This document shows, in pieces, positions 22,190 to 33,689 of a stretch of 64,000 nt of DNA. Source of the stretch: Gigaspora rosea (Eukaryota; Glomeromycota; Glomeromycetes; Diversisporales; Gigasporaceae). The stretch spans positions 102,453 to 166,452 of the forward strand of contig QKWP01001068.1 of NCBI GenBank assembly GCA_003550325.1. Direction: 5' to 3'. The position numbers were made by a program, and so were the translations under genes. The notes under the pieces are model-generated. The model was given only the letters and a program-made list of their open reading frames with translations, was not told the DNA's origin and searched no databases. Numbering within the stretch: position 1 is the stretch's first letter; each line of letters begins with the position of its first letter.

Positions 22190-22839
22190 GCAATTTTAGA
22201 CAAAACGAATGAAATTTCCTGATCATGTTACATTACACCTGATTCTTGAAATCTGATTTGTGGATCAAGGATCTGCGCCGGTGCGATGACAACTGATCAT
22301 TAATTCATAGTGATAGATCAATTACGAAGTATGACGAATCTATTATGACAAATCTATTATGACATTAACATGCAAATTATCATATGTCTACAGATTTAAA
22401 TAGTATCGTCATAAAAGTTCATATTTTAAATTTCTCACGTTCTGATAACAATCGAAAACCATCAAACATCGATTACGTAAAGGTGCCTGACTTTAACGGT
22501 CCCCCTTATTAGGAATACAAGGACTTAAACTGTTTCATCGATATAAGATTACATTTCAAATCAGATCACGCATTAATTAATTAGCAATACTAAACAGGCA
22601 TAATCTCAAAAAAAGTATCCCATACTATTAGTCAATTACAACATATAAATGTCATTTTTGACAAGTACATAATAAGATGAGTACAAATATTTACACTCAA
22701 TTCAATGAAAACCATTACCCACACTAAAAAAGGATTTTTCAAAAAAGTTGAGCGCCCTCACACATTTCATGTTACACAATAAACGTGATCGTATTGGTAT
22801 AAGATCCACATTCTTGCTTAAAAAAAAAAAAAAAAAAAG
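22190..22839. other. Upstream region of BTB copy 2
   Basis: No gene seen. It ends in a poly(A) tract (22820-22837) directly before the first BTB codons. The same poly(A) lies before copy 1, where it is followed by the ATG that copy 2 lacks. Confidence 0.4.
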
Positions 22840-24410
22840 AGGTTAGAATTCTTCGAAAAGCTTTCAAGCAATTATCTTGAAATTCTTGATGATGAAGACG
22901 ACTTTAATGTAATAATTAATGTTGGCCAATTTCCCAATACTAAAATATTCCGAGCACATTCTGCCATTTTAAAATCTAGGTCAATATATTTTCGTAACAA
23001 ATTAGCAAATATTAAGAAAGATCGGAATATAATTAAAACGGTTTATTTAAAACATGTTTCGATCCAACAATTTGAAATTATTATCAAGTAAGTTATACGG
23101 CATAATTTTTATTTATTTCACCAATATTTTAATCGTTAATGTATTTGAAATTTTAAAAATATTGTAGTATTAATGTAAAAAATTTTAATTAAAGGTATAT
23201 CTATGGGGGGAAAATTTCTTTAGAAAATCTTGATGCACCATTTATATTTGAGCTTACACTTATTGCTTATGAGCTACTCCTCGAAGAGTTAGCTAAAAGT
23301 CTTGAAACTTATTTAATTGAAACCAAGGCTTCCTGGCTTCGTTTTCATTTCCCACGCGTTTACAAAATAAGTTTTCAAATTAATGAACTTCAAGAATTGC
23401 AAAAATGGTGCAATAATATTTTGGTAAAGCATCCAGATAAAATTTTTAATTCTGAAGATTTTATCTCTGTTCAAGAAAATGCTTTAATCTCCCTTATTGG
23501 GCGTGATGATTTACAAATGAATGTAAACTGTCAATAACGTCATCACCGGATATTTGAAAATAACGAATAAGAGGTAAACAATTTCGTAAAGTGGTCTTTA
23601 GAGCTAAAAAATTATCATATGACCAGTTTTCAAGATCTGAGGACAAACCAGGATTTTGAGCAATTCCCCATTCAATAATACGATTCCAAATTTTTGCTTC
23701 ATTCATACCAACAAATTCTAGACAAAGATCTATGGAACGACATAATAAAAAGACTTATATCTCCAAATAGACAAATATTGTCAGAAGTTCTTCTGCCTCG
23801 TCTAGCTTTGACATCAATATTACCAACCAGTGCAACAAAACCGTTTTCCAAAGTAATTAATGAAATACATGCGGCCGAAATCGCTTCATGGATTGATAAT
23901 AAAAGTGTTATATATTCTAAAACAAATAACCCATATGAATTTAAATTACTTCTTCGTGGAAGCAGAGATGGTTTTACCAAGGATTCATTTTGGAATATAT
24001 GCAATAAGCAAGCAAATGTTATTGTGGTTATGAAGGTTAAAGGCACTGACGAAATTCTTGGCGGATATAATCCTATTGGATGGGAAAAACCAAGTTCAGA
24101 TATGATAGTAAAGTATTGTAATAATAGCTTTATTTTTTCATTGAAAAATAGTATTATTCGAACTTCTATTTTATGTAATGCAAAAGAACCTGAATATGCA
24201 ATTGAATGTAACCGTGAATATGGCCCCATTTTTGGTCATAAGCCCTGTAGTCTTGTTATGCGTGATTATTTTAACGAAGATGAAATGTGTTGTTGGTATT
24301 ATCAATCGGAATATGAACAAGGGTTAATGTATAATGAAGCATCTTTTTTTTCGGTGGATGAATATGAGATATTTCAGATTAGCAAAAGGTCACAGAAGTT
24401 TAACCGTTAA
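22840..24410 (+). pseudogene. BTB-BACK-TLDc gene copy 2, broken by an internal inversion
   Basis: Exon 1 (22843-23087) encodes the BTB domain: EFFEKLS, DDFNVIINVG, KIFRAHSAILKSRS and QQFEIIIK. The donor GTAAGT at 23088 and acceptor AG 23193-23194 bound a 107-bp phase-2 intron. Exon 2 continues YIYGGKISLENL, ASWLRFHF and ELQKWCNN to DDLQM (23519). Bases 23517-23706 are then inverted; on the minus strand they carry NEAKIWNRIIEWGIAQNP to DDVIDSLHS. From 23707 the plus strand resumes at YQQILDKDLW and is open through the TLDc domain (EIASWID, FKLLLRGSRDGF, VVMKVKGTDEILGGYNP, FIFSLKN, YGPIFG, FSVDEYEIFQI) to the stop at 24408. The start ATG seen in copy 1 is missing. Apart from these two lesions the frame is intact. 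Confidence 0.8.
23694..24410 (+). CDS. TLDc domain portion of BTB copy 2 (open frame)
   Basis: This is the 3' half of the gene above and the longest intact coding piece in the central window. About 235 residues: a linker, then the TLDc domain from about residue 60 (AAEIASWIDNK) to the end. It includes the RGSRDGFTKDSFW, GGYNPIGWEKP and FIFSLKNS motifs typical of Glomeromycotina members. No ATG lies at the proper position because the inversion boundary (23706) precedes it. If transcribed alone it could only start inside the linker. TLDc domains act in oxidative-stress protection and V-ATPase regulation in other eukaryotes; here that is only a family inference. Confidence 0.55.
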   Translation: MLHSYQQILDKDLWNDIIKRLISPNRQILSEVLLPRLALTSILPTSATKPFSKVINEIHAAEIASWIDNKSVIYSKTNNPYEFKLLLRGSRDGFTKDSFWNICNKQANVIVVMKVKGTDEILGGYNPIGWEKPSSDMIVKYCNNSFIFSLKNSIIRTSILCNAKEPEYAIECNREYGPIFGHKPCSLVMRDYFNEDEMCCWYYQSEYEQGLMYNEASFFSVDEYEIFQISKRSQKFNR

Positions 24411-25440
24411 ATATAGTATATATATGCTGTATTAAAGTTATTTTTTATATCATTAAATAAAATAATGGCTAAATTTACTAACTTCATAAGAAACTGTAAA
24501 GGTTTGAATGTTTTACAGTTCAGTATGGCATCTCGTTATAAAAAATATTGACGCAATTTAGAAGAAAATCAGAACTCAAATAAGGAATATGCTACGTGCA
24601 TATGGTGTCATATTGTTATTTTCGCGCATCTTGGTACACGTATATTCCATAGTGCACAAGTGAATATTTCATAAAGTTTTTTTTTTAAAGAAAAAATAAG
24701 AAAATAAATTATAATAAAGACAGGCTGAAATTTACTTTATATTTTCTAAAAACTGATTTACATTTGATTTTAAAATTTCTGAATTCGTCAATTTTTTTTA
24801 CAATGAATTGGATATTAGAAAAAGTTTTCAGAGTTAACAAACCTTTGTACTTGAGAATAGACGATATACTGATATCATAAGTATTGCCGTATAATAGACC
24901 TAAATGTATATAAGTAACAGCTTTTGAGTTTAATAAGGCAAAAGATTCACTTGATTTGCCCCGGCATTTTTAACACTTTAAACTTTTGTTTTTGCTAGCA
25001 TATCATAGATTTTTTTTCTATTTAATTTATGGATGACCATATAATGCCTTTCTTATTTGATCATATTTCACTTGTGATCTGCAATGCTTCCTTTAAACTA
25101 CAGTAGAACAGAAAGACTTTTATCAAAATTTTTATATTATTGTTCTGAGCAAAGCGAAGAACTTACATTTCAGGTCACTAACCAAATTTTGCCTGTCTGT
25201 CAAATAGATCTGAAATTTTCCGTCAGTCTGCCATGTGTAATAGTTAGCCATAGATCAATTTAATTGTTTCATGTTTCTATATGATCATTAACAACTTATA
25301 TAATCTTCACTTTAATTAGTAAGTTTCCAGCAACTTGTTATTTCTTCAACAAGCTGATAAATAACAATCTCACTAAGTAGTAATTATAAGTCATTAAACC
25401 ACATGATCTAAAATGCGCACCAAATTAGTGCATCATAATG
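24411..25440. other. AT-rich spacer
   Basis: Nothing recognisable. No long open frame on either strand and no repeats obvious by eye. Confidence 0.4.
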
Positions 25441-25634
25441 GTTATTAAAGGATAAAAATTTATGGACTAACTCAAAACATCAAAAAAATAAAATTTACAT
25501 AACACTCTAAAGCTGTGTCAAAAAGTACCTCTTATAACAACACATGATGAACAAGCGGAAATAGTAATTGTATTAAAGAATTTCAGCCTAAACTTACTGA
25601 ATAAGAAGGTATAATAAGTGGATTTCTTTTACAG
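25441..25634 (+). pseudogene. Decayed kinase N-lobe repeat unit
   Basis: AAAGGATAAAAATTTATGGA and the following ACTCAAAAC match the start of array units (KIYGLTQN). After a disrupted ribbon region (AGCTGTGTCA...), GGAAATAGTAATTGTATTAA and then AGAATTTCAGCCTAAA match GN..CIKEFQ.K. The end GGATTTCTTTT matches EWIPF. It holds stops and indels throughout. It lies 18 kb from the array, showing that units also spread away from it. Confidence 0.6.
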
Positions 25635-26691
25635 TAACAAATCGATAATCAATATTGTGATAACATTCTTGATCATAACTTGCTCATCGATATTTTAGTC
25701 TTAACATTTTTGATCAAGTTTATATAACGTTAAGCATAATTTGATCATAATGCTACATTAGTTTTAGCATACGATATTATCAAATAATCTGGATGGCAAA
25801 TCAATTATCTAAATCCTTAGTCATTGCAATTTTTTTTAGTATTTGCTAATATATTCATGAATTTTTTTTACTATTGCAGAGTAATTGTTCTTGCACTTGC
25901 ACTTGCACTTACATTTGTTCTTGCACTTGCACTTGTTATTGAACTTAAGACTATTATACAAAATGCTTTCAAATTCGCGGAACATTTGATTGACCTTTTT
26001 TTAGCTATTTTTCGCTCAATTAGTTTATATATATTAGGTAATCAAATAACAAAAGCAAATTTGGAAAATTCACGTTTCTAATAGAGCTGTTTAAGAGCTT
26101 TAATGACCAATAAATTCTTCGTTCTCATCTTTGATAATTAGAAATTATTATTAATCAACCCAGTAAAAAATCCTACGAAAAAAATGAAAATGCCAAAGAT
26201 TGAGCGAATAGATATGCAAATTTGTATCGGGCCACCGATATTTTTACATCTAAAAAGCTTATTTTTGCTATCAGTTGTTATAGCATTTGTAATTTCATTC
26301 TACGAATAATCAGATTCATTTTTTTTCTTTTAATGGTCAGATGTCTTATTATATGTAGCACTAGTCACATTAACGGACAAGCAGTTTCATGCATACGATA
26401 TGATACTTGATACCGGTACGTGAAAAATATGTAGCATATTACAGATAGCGTCACGAGGACCAATCAGGGAACAATGCCATTTCGATCTCCATATATACGT
26501 GATATGCATCACTCCATTCCTGCTACTTTTTTCTTTAAATTCTATAGATTCATAGAATTTAAATTAAAGAATGCTTTATTATATCAATTGATATTTTACA
26601 ATAAAATGCTAAAAAATTACATCTCAATTTTACTACTATGAATTTACTAAAAATGAATTTTCTAATTTTTTAATACTAAATTCTTTTCCTA
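25635..26691. other. AT-rich spacer with a TTGCAC hexamer run
   Basis: At 25889-25938 CTTGCA recurs about seven times and gives a hydrophobic Leu/Ala/Val open frame (25824-26081). I see no protein family and treat that frame as a simple-repeat product. Confidence 0.4.
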
Positions 26692-26940
26692 CTTAGGCCA
26701 TACCAAGTTGATTATGTGTTTTACATTACCTCCTCTCCCCTCCGGGGGGGCGGGTGGTTCACACATAGTTTAATATTTTAAAAAATTTTTTTTCAAAAAA
26801 AATTTGTCTGAATTGTTCCGTGACGTGACTGCATAAAAATTTTCTGAAATATCCCGTAGCCCTATGTATATTTATCAATTTTTTTTAAGGGAGCGCTGGG
26901 GGCAATGTAAAACACATAATCAACTTGGTCTGGCTTTAAG
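26692..26940. mobile_element. MITE with about 35-bp terminal inverted repeats, copy C
   Basis: The left end GGCCATACCAAGTTGATTAT is followed by GTGTTTTACATT. The right end has ACACATAATCAACTTGGTCT followed by GGC, its inverse complement with few changes. A G-run (26743-26750) lies inside. A degraded relative that keeps the left end and inner ATGTATATTTATC word lies at 47758-48040. Confidence 0.75.
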
Positions 26941-28587
26941 ATCAAAATTTTCATTATTGTGCATCTATTTAAACCATCTACCGGTATATCTACTTTTCTA
27001 TAGTCAGAATTGTATGGTCAGAACCTGGAATATTTTTTTTGGGTTTTTTAAAATTGGGTTCAAGAGAGTCATTATTAATTACAAATTTTGCTTAACCAAT
27101 AATGCACAATAAAAATTATAATGTTCATTTATTCAGTTATAGCCACTAAGTATTATAGAATCCTAAATATTTATATGGACTAGTTCAATACATAATTGCA
27201 AATACATCAAAATTAGAAAAAATTCAATCAACCTTTGCTATTTTAATTTTTTATAGTAATTCGCATCTGATTGATTTTGTTAAGACTTAGTAATATGATT
27301 AATAAACAAGAAAAACTATATTTTCAAAAAGTATATCCAAAAATGAAACAGCCTAAGAGGTTGGTTTTTGAACTATATAGGCACACTACATCTAACAAGA
27401 ATGCATTCTTGTATAAGAATACATGTAGTATATTTCTTATCTAAAAATACAACCAAACAAAAATCTACTAGAAATAGTCTTGACCCAAATCTGAACTATA
27501 TGAATACATTCACATCTAACAAGCGCAATTGATTTCTTAGACAGTTTATTTAAATATTGATATTAAATAGACATACTACTTTTAGTTGATTTTTAACTCT
27601 AAAAGATGTAATTGTACCAGATGCTCTTTCAAAAAAAGTTTTTTTAAGACTCTATCTTTTTAAATAAGTTATGTATCTAGCTTTTTCATTATATTATAGA
27701 CCTTGTATAAACGTTCATTTAGGCTCCACTTAATATAGTGATGAATTCAGAAGTCAGCCATAATGTGAAAGTAAAGCTGTAAACAAGAAGCATTTTAATG
27801 AAAATGGTATATTGTAAATATTTACTATAATATTGATGTTGATAAGTATCAGTTGTGATTTTTTTAAGAAACAAATTGTTTTATTTACATAAAGTTCAGC
27901 AGATAGTTCACAGATCTTATTTGTTTTGGCATCTTTTGAACTATTTAGCAGTATTTGAATCTTTTTTGTTAACAATTTCTAAATAATTATCTTTCTAAAA
28001 TTACTTAATTATTTTAAATTGTGGTTATGTTATCTTAATTTATAAGGAAGTGCCTTTAATTCTTTAATCTTTGTAGTTAATTTTAAAAGTCTTGTTGCTG
28101 GGCCAAATGCCAAACCAATACCTTGAACTATTCTCTTGCTAAATAAAAAAGTCAAAACTACTATTTTTTCAAATTATTGTAAAGGTATTATTATCTAGCT
28201 TTAGATTCTTATTCTGTAAATATTTAATAAGTTTATTAGTAGTATACTTTTTAATTATAAAAAGAGTGCTTTCTAATTATTTAATATATCTGAAGTAAAT
28301 GTGATTCTAAAAATAATGATATTATTAATACAAAAAAAAGAGTTTATAGATATTATTATGAAGATCAGTTTAATTTGTAAGATTTTTATTGATTTGTACA
28401 ACAACAGATTGAGATTGTAATATTAAAAACAAGAAAGATGTCCCATATTAGAAATCAACCATTTGAGTTACCTAATTATTATACAATTATTAAAATACAT
28501 TTTTACAATATGTATTTTAAAAAAGCTTGAGTAGCTTAACTTTTTAAAATTTATTTTATTTTGTCATAAAATAGAATTAATTTATTT

Positions 28588-28772
28588 GTAGCCAGGAGTA
28601 CATGTAGCTATACTATTAAAATAATTTTTTTTGTAAAAAAATTATCTACTTAAGATTAGGGTTAGAGTTAGAGTTAAAGTTTAAGGTTAGATTAAAATTA
28701 GAGTTAGAGTAGGGTCAAATTTATAGTTAAACTCTAAGAAAAAATTTTTTGCTTAGTAACACAGCTGGGCTA
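28588..28772. mobile_element. Possible MITE with telomere-like interior
   Basis: GTAGCCAGGAGTA at the left loosely mirrors CAGCTGGGCTAC at the right. Between them lies a run of GGTTAGAG/GTTAGAGTT words (28656-28715). Terminal match is weak, so this is tentative. Confidence 0.35.
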
Positions 28773-30831
28773 CTTTAGTAAATTTTAGATATTATAGAAA
28801 TTATTAAAATGGCTTTATGCAGTTAGGGCCATAAATAAATTTATTCTATAATATATTTATTTAATCATTTTTAATTCAACATTTTTTTTGTAATATAATT
28901 GGTTAATATACATGTGACTTTCTAAAATTAATAATAAGATTGGATATGCTATGTATAGATTTTTTAATTATAAATCAAATAACTAATGCTCATAAAGTTC
29001 ATATATAAAATTTGTGTTTTTTTTTAATTTATTTAGCAAGAAAAACTATCTATTTAATTTCTTGGTTTGTGTTTAGTATTAGTAGGGCCTTTATATATAA
29101 TTTTATAAATAGTTTATAATAAAGCTAAAAAGATTATAAGCATAAAAATAGTCATTCTTTTTACAATTTTTTTATTTTTTATATTGGAAAACTTGTTTTA
29201 ATTAAATAAATTTCAAGATTTTTAGCCAATTCTTCAAGAAGAAATTTATAAAAAAGGTTAAAACTGACCTTTTGTATTTGAATTTAAATTTTTTAACCAA
29301 TTTGAATATTTGATATTCAGATTAAATAAAACAGGGTTTATCAAATTTAATAAACATGAAAAATTAAATTTAATAAAACCAGGTTTATTGAATTTAATAA
29401 ACTCAAAAAATCAAATTAATAAATCAGATTTAATAAAGCTAAACTTTTTGAAAAATTGGTTTTAATAAATTGTGACTATTTGACTAATAAACTGATTTAG
29501 ATTTTAGCTATATGTGGGCTTATTTTAAGAGAACAAATTGTAATTATTATTAAAAATTATAATCAATAGTGAATTAAAATCTCAGAACTTTTTTTGCTAT
29601 AATTATCACAAAATCACCAGGTTACACCTTTTTGCAAACCACTAATAATAATAATAAAATTTTATATGCAATTAAAAAGATTTGTATATGATATTGTTTT
29701 ATTTTGCAAATAGTAAATAATAATACCATTCATGAATAGAGTGTTTTAAAAGCACATTAGCCCTGGAAATTATTGAAATCATTAATTCAGATATCAATTT
29801 AAGTAAAACTAATATTACACTTTGCAGGCAGCAGGTTCAAAAGAATTTACTATGTACAAGATATGAGTGCATTCTATGGTAATAGTGTAAAATTTTTAAT
29901 TTTTACTATTGTGCTTGTTTTATTGATTATGAAATTTTTTTATTTATTAATTTAGTAGCATGTTTATGCTTTCAATAGTAGTGGGTTTACAATTTAATTT
30001 AGTAGTAGTAGATTTGTAATCTAAACAATAGATAGGTTTGATTTCAACAGAAATCGGGCTCATGATTTGGGTAGTAGATAGATTAATAATTCCCACAGTG
30101 TGTGAAATCAGAATTTTCAGTAGTTTAAGTACATTAGCAACAATGAGTCTTTATTTCAGCATCTTTAATGGTGTAATTTTAATAGTAGGTGAGAAATAAG
30201 CAATTTGACCAATTGGGTATTAGATTTTTGGGACTGTAAGTTTTTTTTCTTTTCTGGTTTTACATAACAACAGTATTGGCATTTGGACTATGTTCAATAA
30301 AAATTTTATTTATACATGAACATATAATATATAAAATTTTATATGTCAAATTTGTTTGATTGCTAATGCTGTGTAGCAATATTGCACAGCTTTTTTGATA
30401 ATTAATATGTCTTTTATGTTAACAGTATTAATAATAACAATCTGAGTTGATTCAGTTTTTACTAGTTTATCATATCTGCAAACTGAATTTACAAGTTTAT
30501 TACAATTGAAAAAGCTAATTTATTTTAAATTTGGATTGATTCAATTTTACAAATTTATTAAAATCGCAAACTGAATTATTTAAGTAATTTAAATTCAGTT
30601 TAAAACCAGATTTGATTTTGAGGTAAGAAAATAAAACCAAATTATATAAATAAAATCAGCTTTAACATCTTCTTCATATTTGTTTTATATATATTTAAAT
30701 ATACTAGTTTCAAGCTAAAACTTATTAATAATTGTCGCAGATCATAATTTAAAATGAAATCTACATTCTATACTTAACTTGCTAGTCTTCTAAAACCTAT
30801 TAATACTTGTTTATTCTAATTTTTTTTAAAA

Positions 30832-30862
30832 CTAACCCTAACCCTAAACCCCTAACCCTAAA
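30832..30862. repeat. Interstitial telomeric repeat (CCCTAA)n
   Basis: About four CCCTAA copies, two with small changes, in an otherwise AT-rich spacer. Degenerate TTAGGG-type words also occur at 28656-28715, 61610-61625 and 63240-63390. CCCTAA/TTAGGG is the usual fungal telomere unit, so these are old healed ends, insertion scars or chance. Confidence 0.7.
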
Positions 30863-31268
30863 AAATGCACTCCAAAAAAATTTGGTTTTTGAGATTTTAT
30901 ACTATCATTTCATTTTAATCTGGATTTTATTATGATCTGTCACAATAATTGTATATTCAAATCTCTAAATACAAATTATTTTTTAAATTATTTATATATT
31001 TTTTTAATTATTTTTAATAGTATCACTTAGAAAAGTTGTTAAATTGTCATATTCAAGCAGCAGGTCTAGGGTTCAAACTCTACTAGCAATACTTTAAAAA
31101 CATAAATTTGTGTTTTAGTAACTGCTTCTTATTGAATAGTTAAATATGTTATTTATAGTCTTGGTTCTGCTATTCAAATAGTAGCATTTGGGCATAGTTG
31201 TATGCTATTATACAATTAAATCCAATAACAGAAAAACTAAAGCTATTTGGCAAGTCCAAGTAAAGAAG

Positions 31269-31445
31269 TACAGTCAGACCTCCCTAAATGCATAGTGAAG
31301 AGCTGATAAAAAACCTTGTATTTAGAGAGGTATTGCATTTAGAGAGATAAAAATCTACAAGTAACATATGAGTTAGGACCAGTTAAGCTATGCGTTTAGA
31401 GAAGTTATGCATTTAGAGAGGTTGCATTTAGGAGGTCTGACTGTA
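31269..31445. mobile_element. Tc1/mariner-like MITE, copy 1
   Basis: 177 bp running from TACAGTCAGACCTCCCTAAA to its inverse complement GGAGGTCTGACTGTA. The TA at each end fits the TA target duplication of Tc1/mariner elements. The interior is built of repeated GCATTTAGAGAG words. No transposase is encoded, so it is non-autonomous. Confidence 0.85.
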
Positions 31446-31465
31446 GCAAAAATCTTTAAATGTAC

Positions 31466-31646
31466 TAGAGTTAGTTCTTCCTAAATGCATAGCAAAGAGC
31501 TGATAAAAAGCCTTGCATTTAGAGAGATATTACATTTAGTGAGGTAAAAATCTATAAGTAACATATGAGTTGGGACCAGGTTAAGCCATGCATTTAGAGA
31601 GATTATGCATTTAAAGAGGTTGCATTTAGGGAGGTTTGACTGTACT
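31466..31646. mobile_element. Tc1/mariner-like MITE, copy 2 (adjacent, decayed left end)
   Basis: Same family and orientation as the neighbour 20 bp upstream. The right end GGGAGGTTTGACTGTA is good; the left has changed to AGAGTTAGTTCTTCCTAAAT. The interior is more than 85% alike by eye. Either tandem insertion or duplication. Confidence 0.8.
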
Positions 31647-32123
31647 AAAAGTAGAACATTAAAAGCTAGCATATTAGTTGATTTATGGAATTAGACCTTA
31701 AATTAGTTCTCAAAATATTTAATGATCTGCAAAAAGTTACATATTGATTGAATATAAATAAATTTTGTTTAGATCTTACAATATACATTTAGCTTTTGTT
31801 TAGAGCTTGCAATATATATTTAGGACCCCAAAATACAAACATAGATAGGTCAGGTATGAGTTTACTTATTTTTGAGGTTTTTATATGGATCTTTTCTATT
31901 TATAGTAATTTTTTGCTTATTTTTAAAGTTTTTTCTGCAGTTCTTTCCTTTTTTAACAACCCTATAATGAATCTAATCTATCTATGTATATTTCAGGGTC
32001 CTATATATTTAATTTTGTTTAAATCTTGCAACATATATTTAGTTTGGGCTTCATAATGTATTTTAACATATATTTAGTATTAGCAATTTGATATTTAGCT
32101 TGAAATTCATAATATAAAGTAAT

Positions 32124-32847
32124 TGGGGTATTGTGGCCAGTTTAAAGTTTCTACTAATAAAATTTTTTTAATAAGCAAATAGATTTTTGTAAAATTTTTA
32201 TTATTTGAACTATACTTAATAAAAAATAAATTACTGTAAAAAAATCTTTATATTATATATAGTTTTAGATATAAATAATTAGTACACAAATATAATATAA
32301 AAACTAAATCTAGAGTGGGGTATTGTGACCAATTATTTGACAGTGAATAACTTTTGATCTACTGGTCTGTTTTGGATGATTTTGCCACCAAAATAACTAT
32401 CTCAGTGAGCAATTCTAACAAGCCCAAAATCGTTAAAATCCAATTATGGGATCCCAAAATCGTTAAAGGTAAATATGTAAAAATTTTGCAAATTTATATC
32501 AATCTTAGGACCCTGTGATTAGATTTTAACAATTTTATGCTTGTTAGAATTGCTCACTGAGACAGTCATTTTGGTGGTAAAATCATCCAAAATGGACCAG
32601 TAGATCAGAAGTTATTAACTATTAATTATTCTATATATATTTAATAATTAATTCAAATATGCACAAAAATCTATATTTTGCATAAATGATGATATTTTGT
32701 GATCTAGTGATCGGAATTAGGCAAATTTTATACCATTCAATTCATCTCAATGAGACGAATCGAATGGTATAAAATTTATCCAATTCTGATCTCTAGATTA
32801 CAAAAAATTTCACTTGGCCACAAAACCCCACTGCCACAATACCTCTA
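32124..32847. mobile_element. Nested fold-back element
   Basis: GGGGTATTGTGGCCAG at the left pairs with CCACAATACCTC at the right. Inside, 32340-32460 and 32495-32625 form long inverse arms (CTCAGTGAGCAATTCTAACA against its mirror). A separate stem lies at 32700-32815, TATACCATTCAATTCATCTC against its mirror. No open frame. Confidence 0.65.
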
Positions 32848-33267
32848 TTTACCTTATATTTAACATAAGTTTATAGTATATATATTTACTTGGGTTTCAT
32901 GTTACATATTTAGCTTGGTTTAAAATACATATTTAATTTGGGTTTATGCTATATATTTTAATTCCAAGTTATTGCATCTAAAACTAGATACTGGATCTGT
33001 TATTAAATAACAGGTCTTGTTATTATTACTTTGTAATAATATAAATAATTTTTTATTTTCTATTTTTTATTAAATGATAATATGCTTGTGCAAATAAAAC
33101 TTTAAGAATATTTTATTATTCTATTTATTTACATATCTATTAATGTACAGTCAGATTAGCTACAAAATTATCATAGCATATAATATATAAAGATATAAAA
33201 TTTAAACTATTGTTATTAATATCAATATTTAAAAAGATAAAAGTGCTGATTACTATTTAATATATAC

Positions 33268-33367
33268 TAGGGTTCAGCAAGTATCAGGCATGGTGCTATT
33301 AAATATGGTACCTGGGTTCTCGTGCACTATGTTTTAATAGCATTATGCTCGATACTTGCAAAACTCA
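33268..33367. mobile_element. Short fold-back MITE, hAT-like ends
   Basis: A 100-bp imperfect palindrome beginning TAGGGTTCAGCAAGTATC and ending in the mirror GATACTTGCAAAACTCA. GTGCTATTAAA and TTTTAATAGCA form the inner stem. The terminal word is close to the ends of the 34004 and 35562 elements. Confidence 0.65.
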
Positions 33368-33689
33368 AATATATATACTTAATCAACTAGTATAATTTAT
33401 TGTTTCAATAATAAATAGATATGCTATAATGCTTATTACAAGATCTAAAAAAATATAAACTAGCAATATTATAGGTTTATATTTTTTTTAAAGCTTAGAC
33501 TATATATTAAAGAACAATATATAAAAAATTGTTAAAGTTTATTTGAGTATTGTTTTTACAAAATTACAACGTATCACTACTGGCAATTATCGCCAGTTGA
33601 ACAGATCGTCACATAAATAAGTATTTTTTTTGTTTACTTAGATTTCTTTTTTTCCTGTCTTTTTTACTAACTGTAGTGTTTTTAGCAAT

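Larger units (their letters stand above)
26941..31268. other. Long AT-rich repeat-derived region
   Basis: No gene supported over 4.3 kb. Visible: a possible tiny kinase-unit relic (27165-27200, ATATTTATATGGACTAGTTC); a small element at 28588-28772 with telomere-like words inside; a TTTAATAAA-word patch at 29325-29470; a second such patch at 30440-30620 with the word CAAACTGAATT; and an interstitial telomeric repeat at 30832-30862. Two AGCAGCAGGTTCAAA-like stretches (29827 and, changed, 31058) hint at an old dispersed repeat. Confidence 0.45.

Noticed and set aside
23699-24229. 176-codon minus-strand ORF
   Set aside because: It is antisense to the open TLDc coding frame, which has clear family motifs.
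25824-26081. 85-codon hydrophobic ORF as a membrane protein
   Set aside because: The Leu/Ala/Val run comes from a CTTGCA hexamer repeat, with no other support.
29820-31095. tRNA-like or tRNA-derived SINE signal (AGCAGGTCTAGGGTTCAAAC near 31058, AGCAGCAGGTTCAAA near 29828)
   Set aside because: A GGTTCAAA-like T-arm word is present, but I could not fold a full cloverleaf or find an A box at the right distance.
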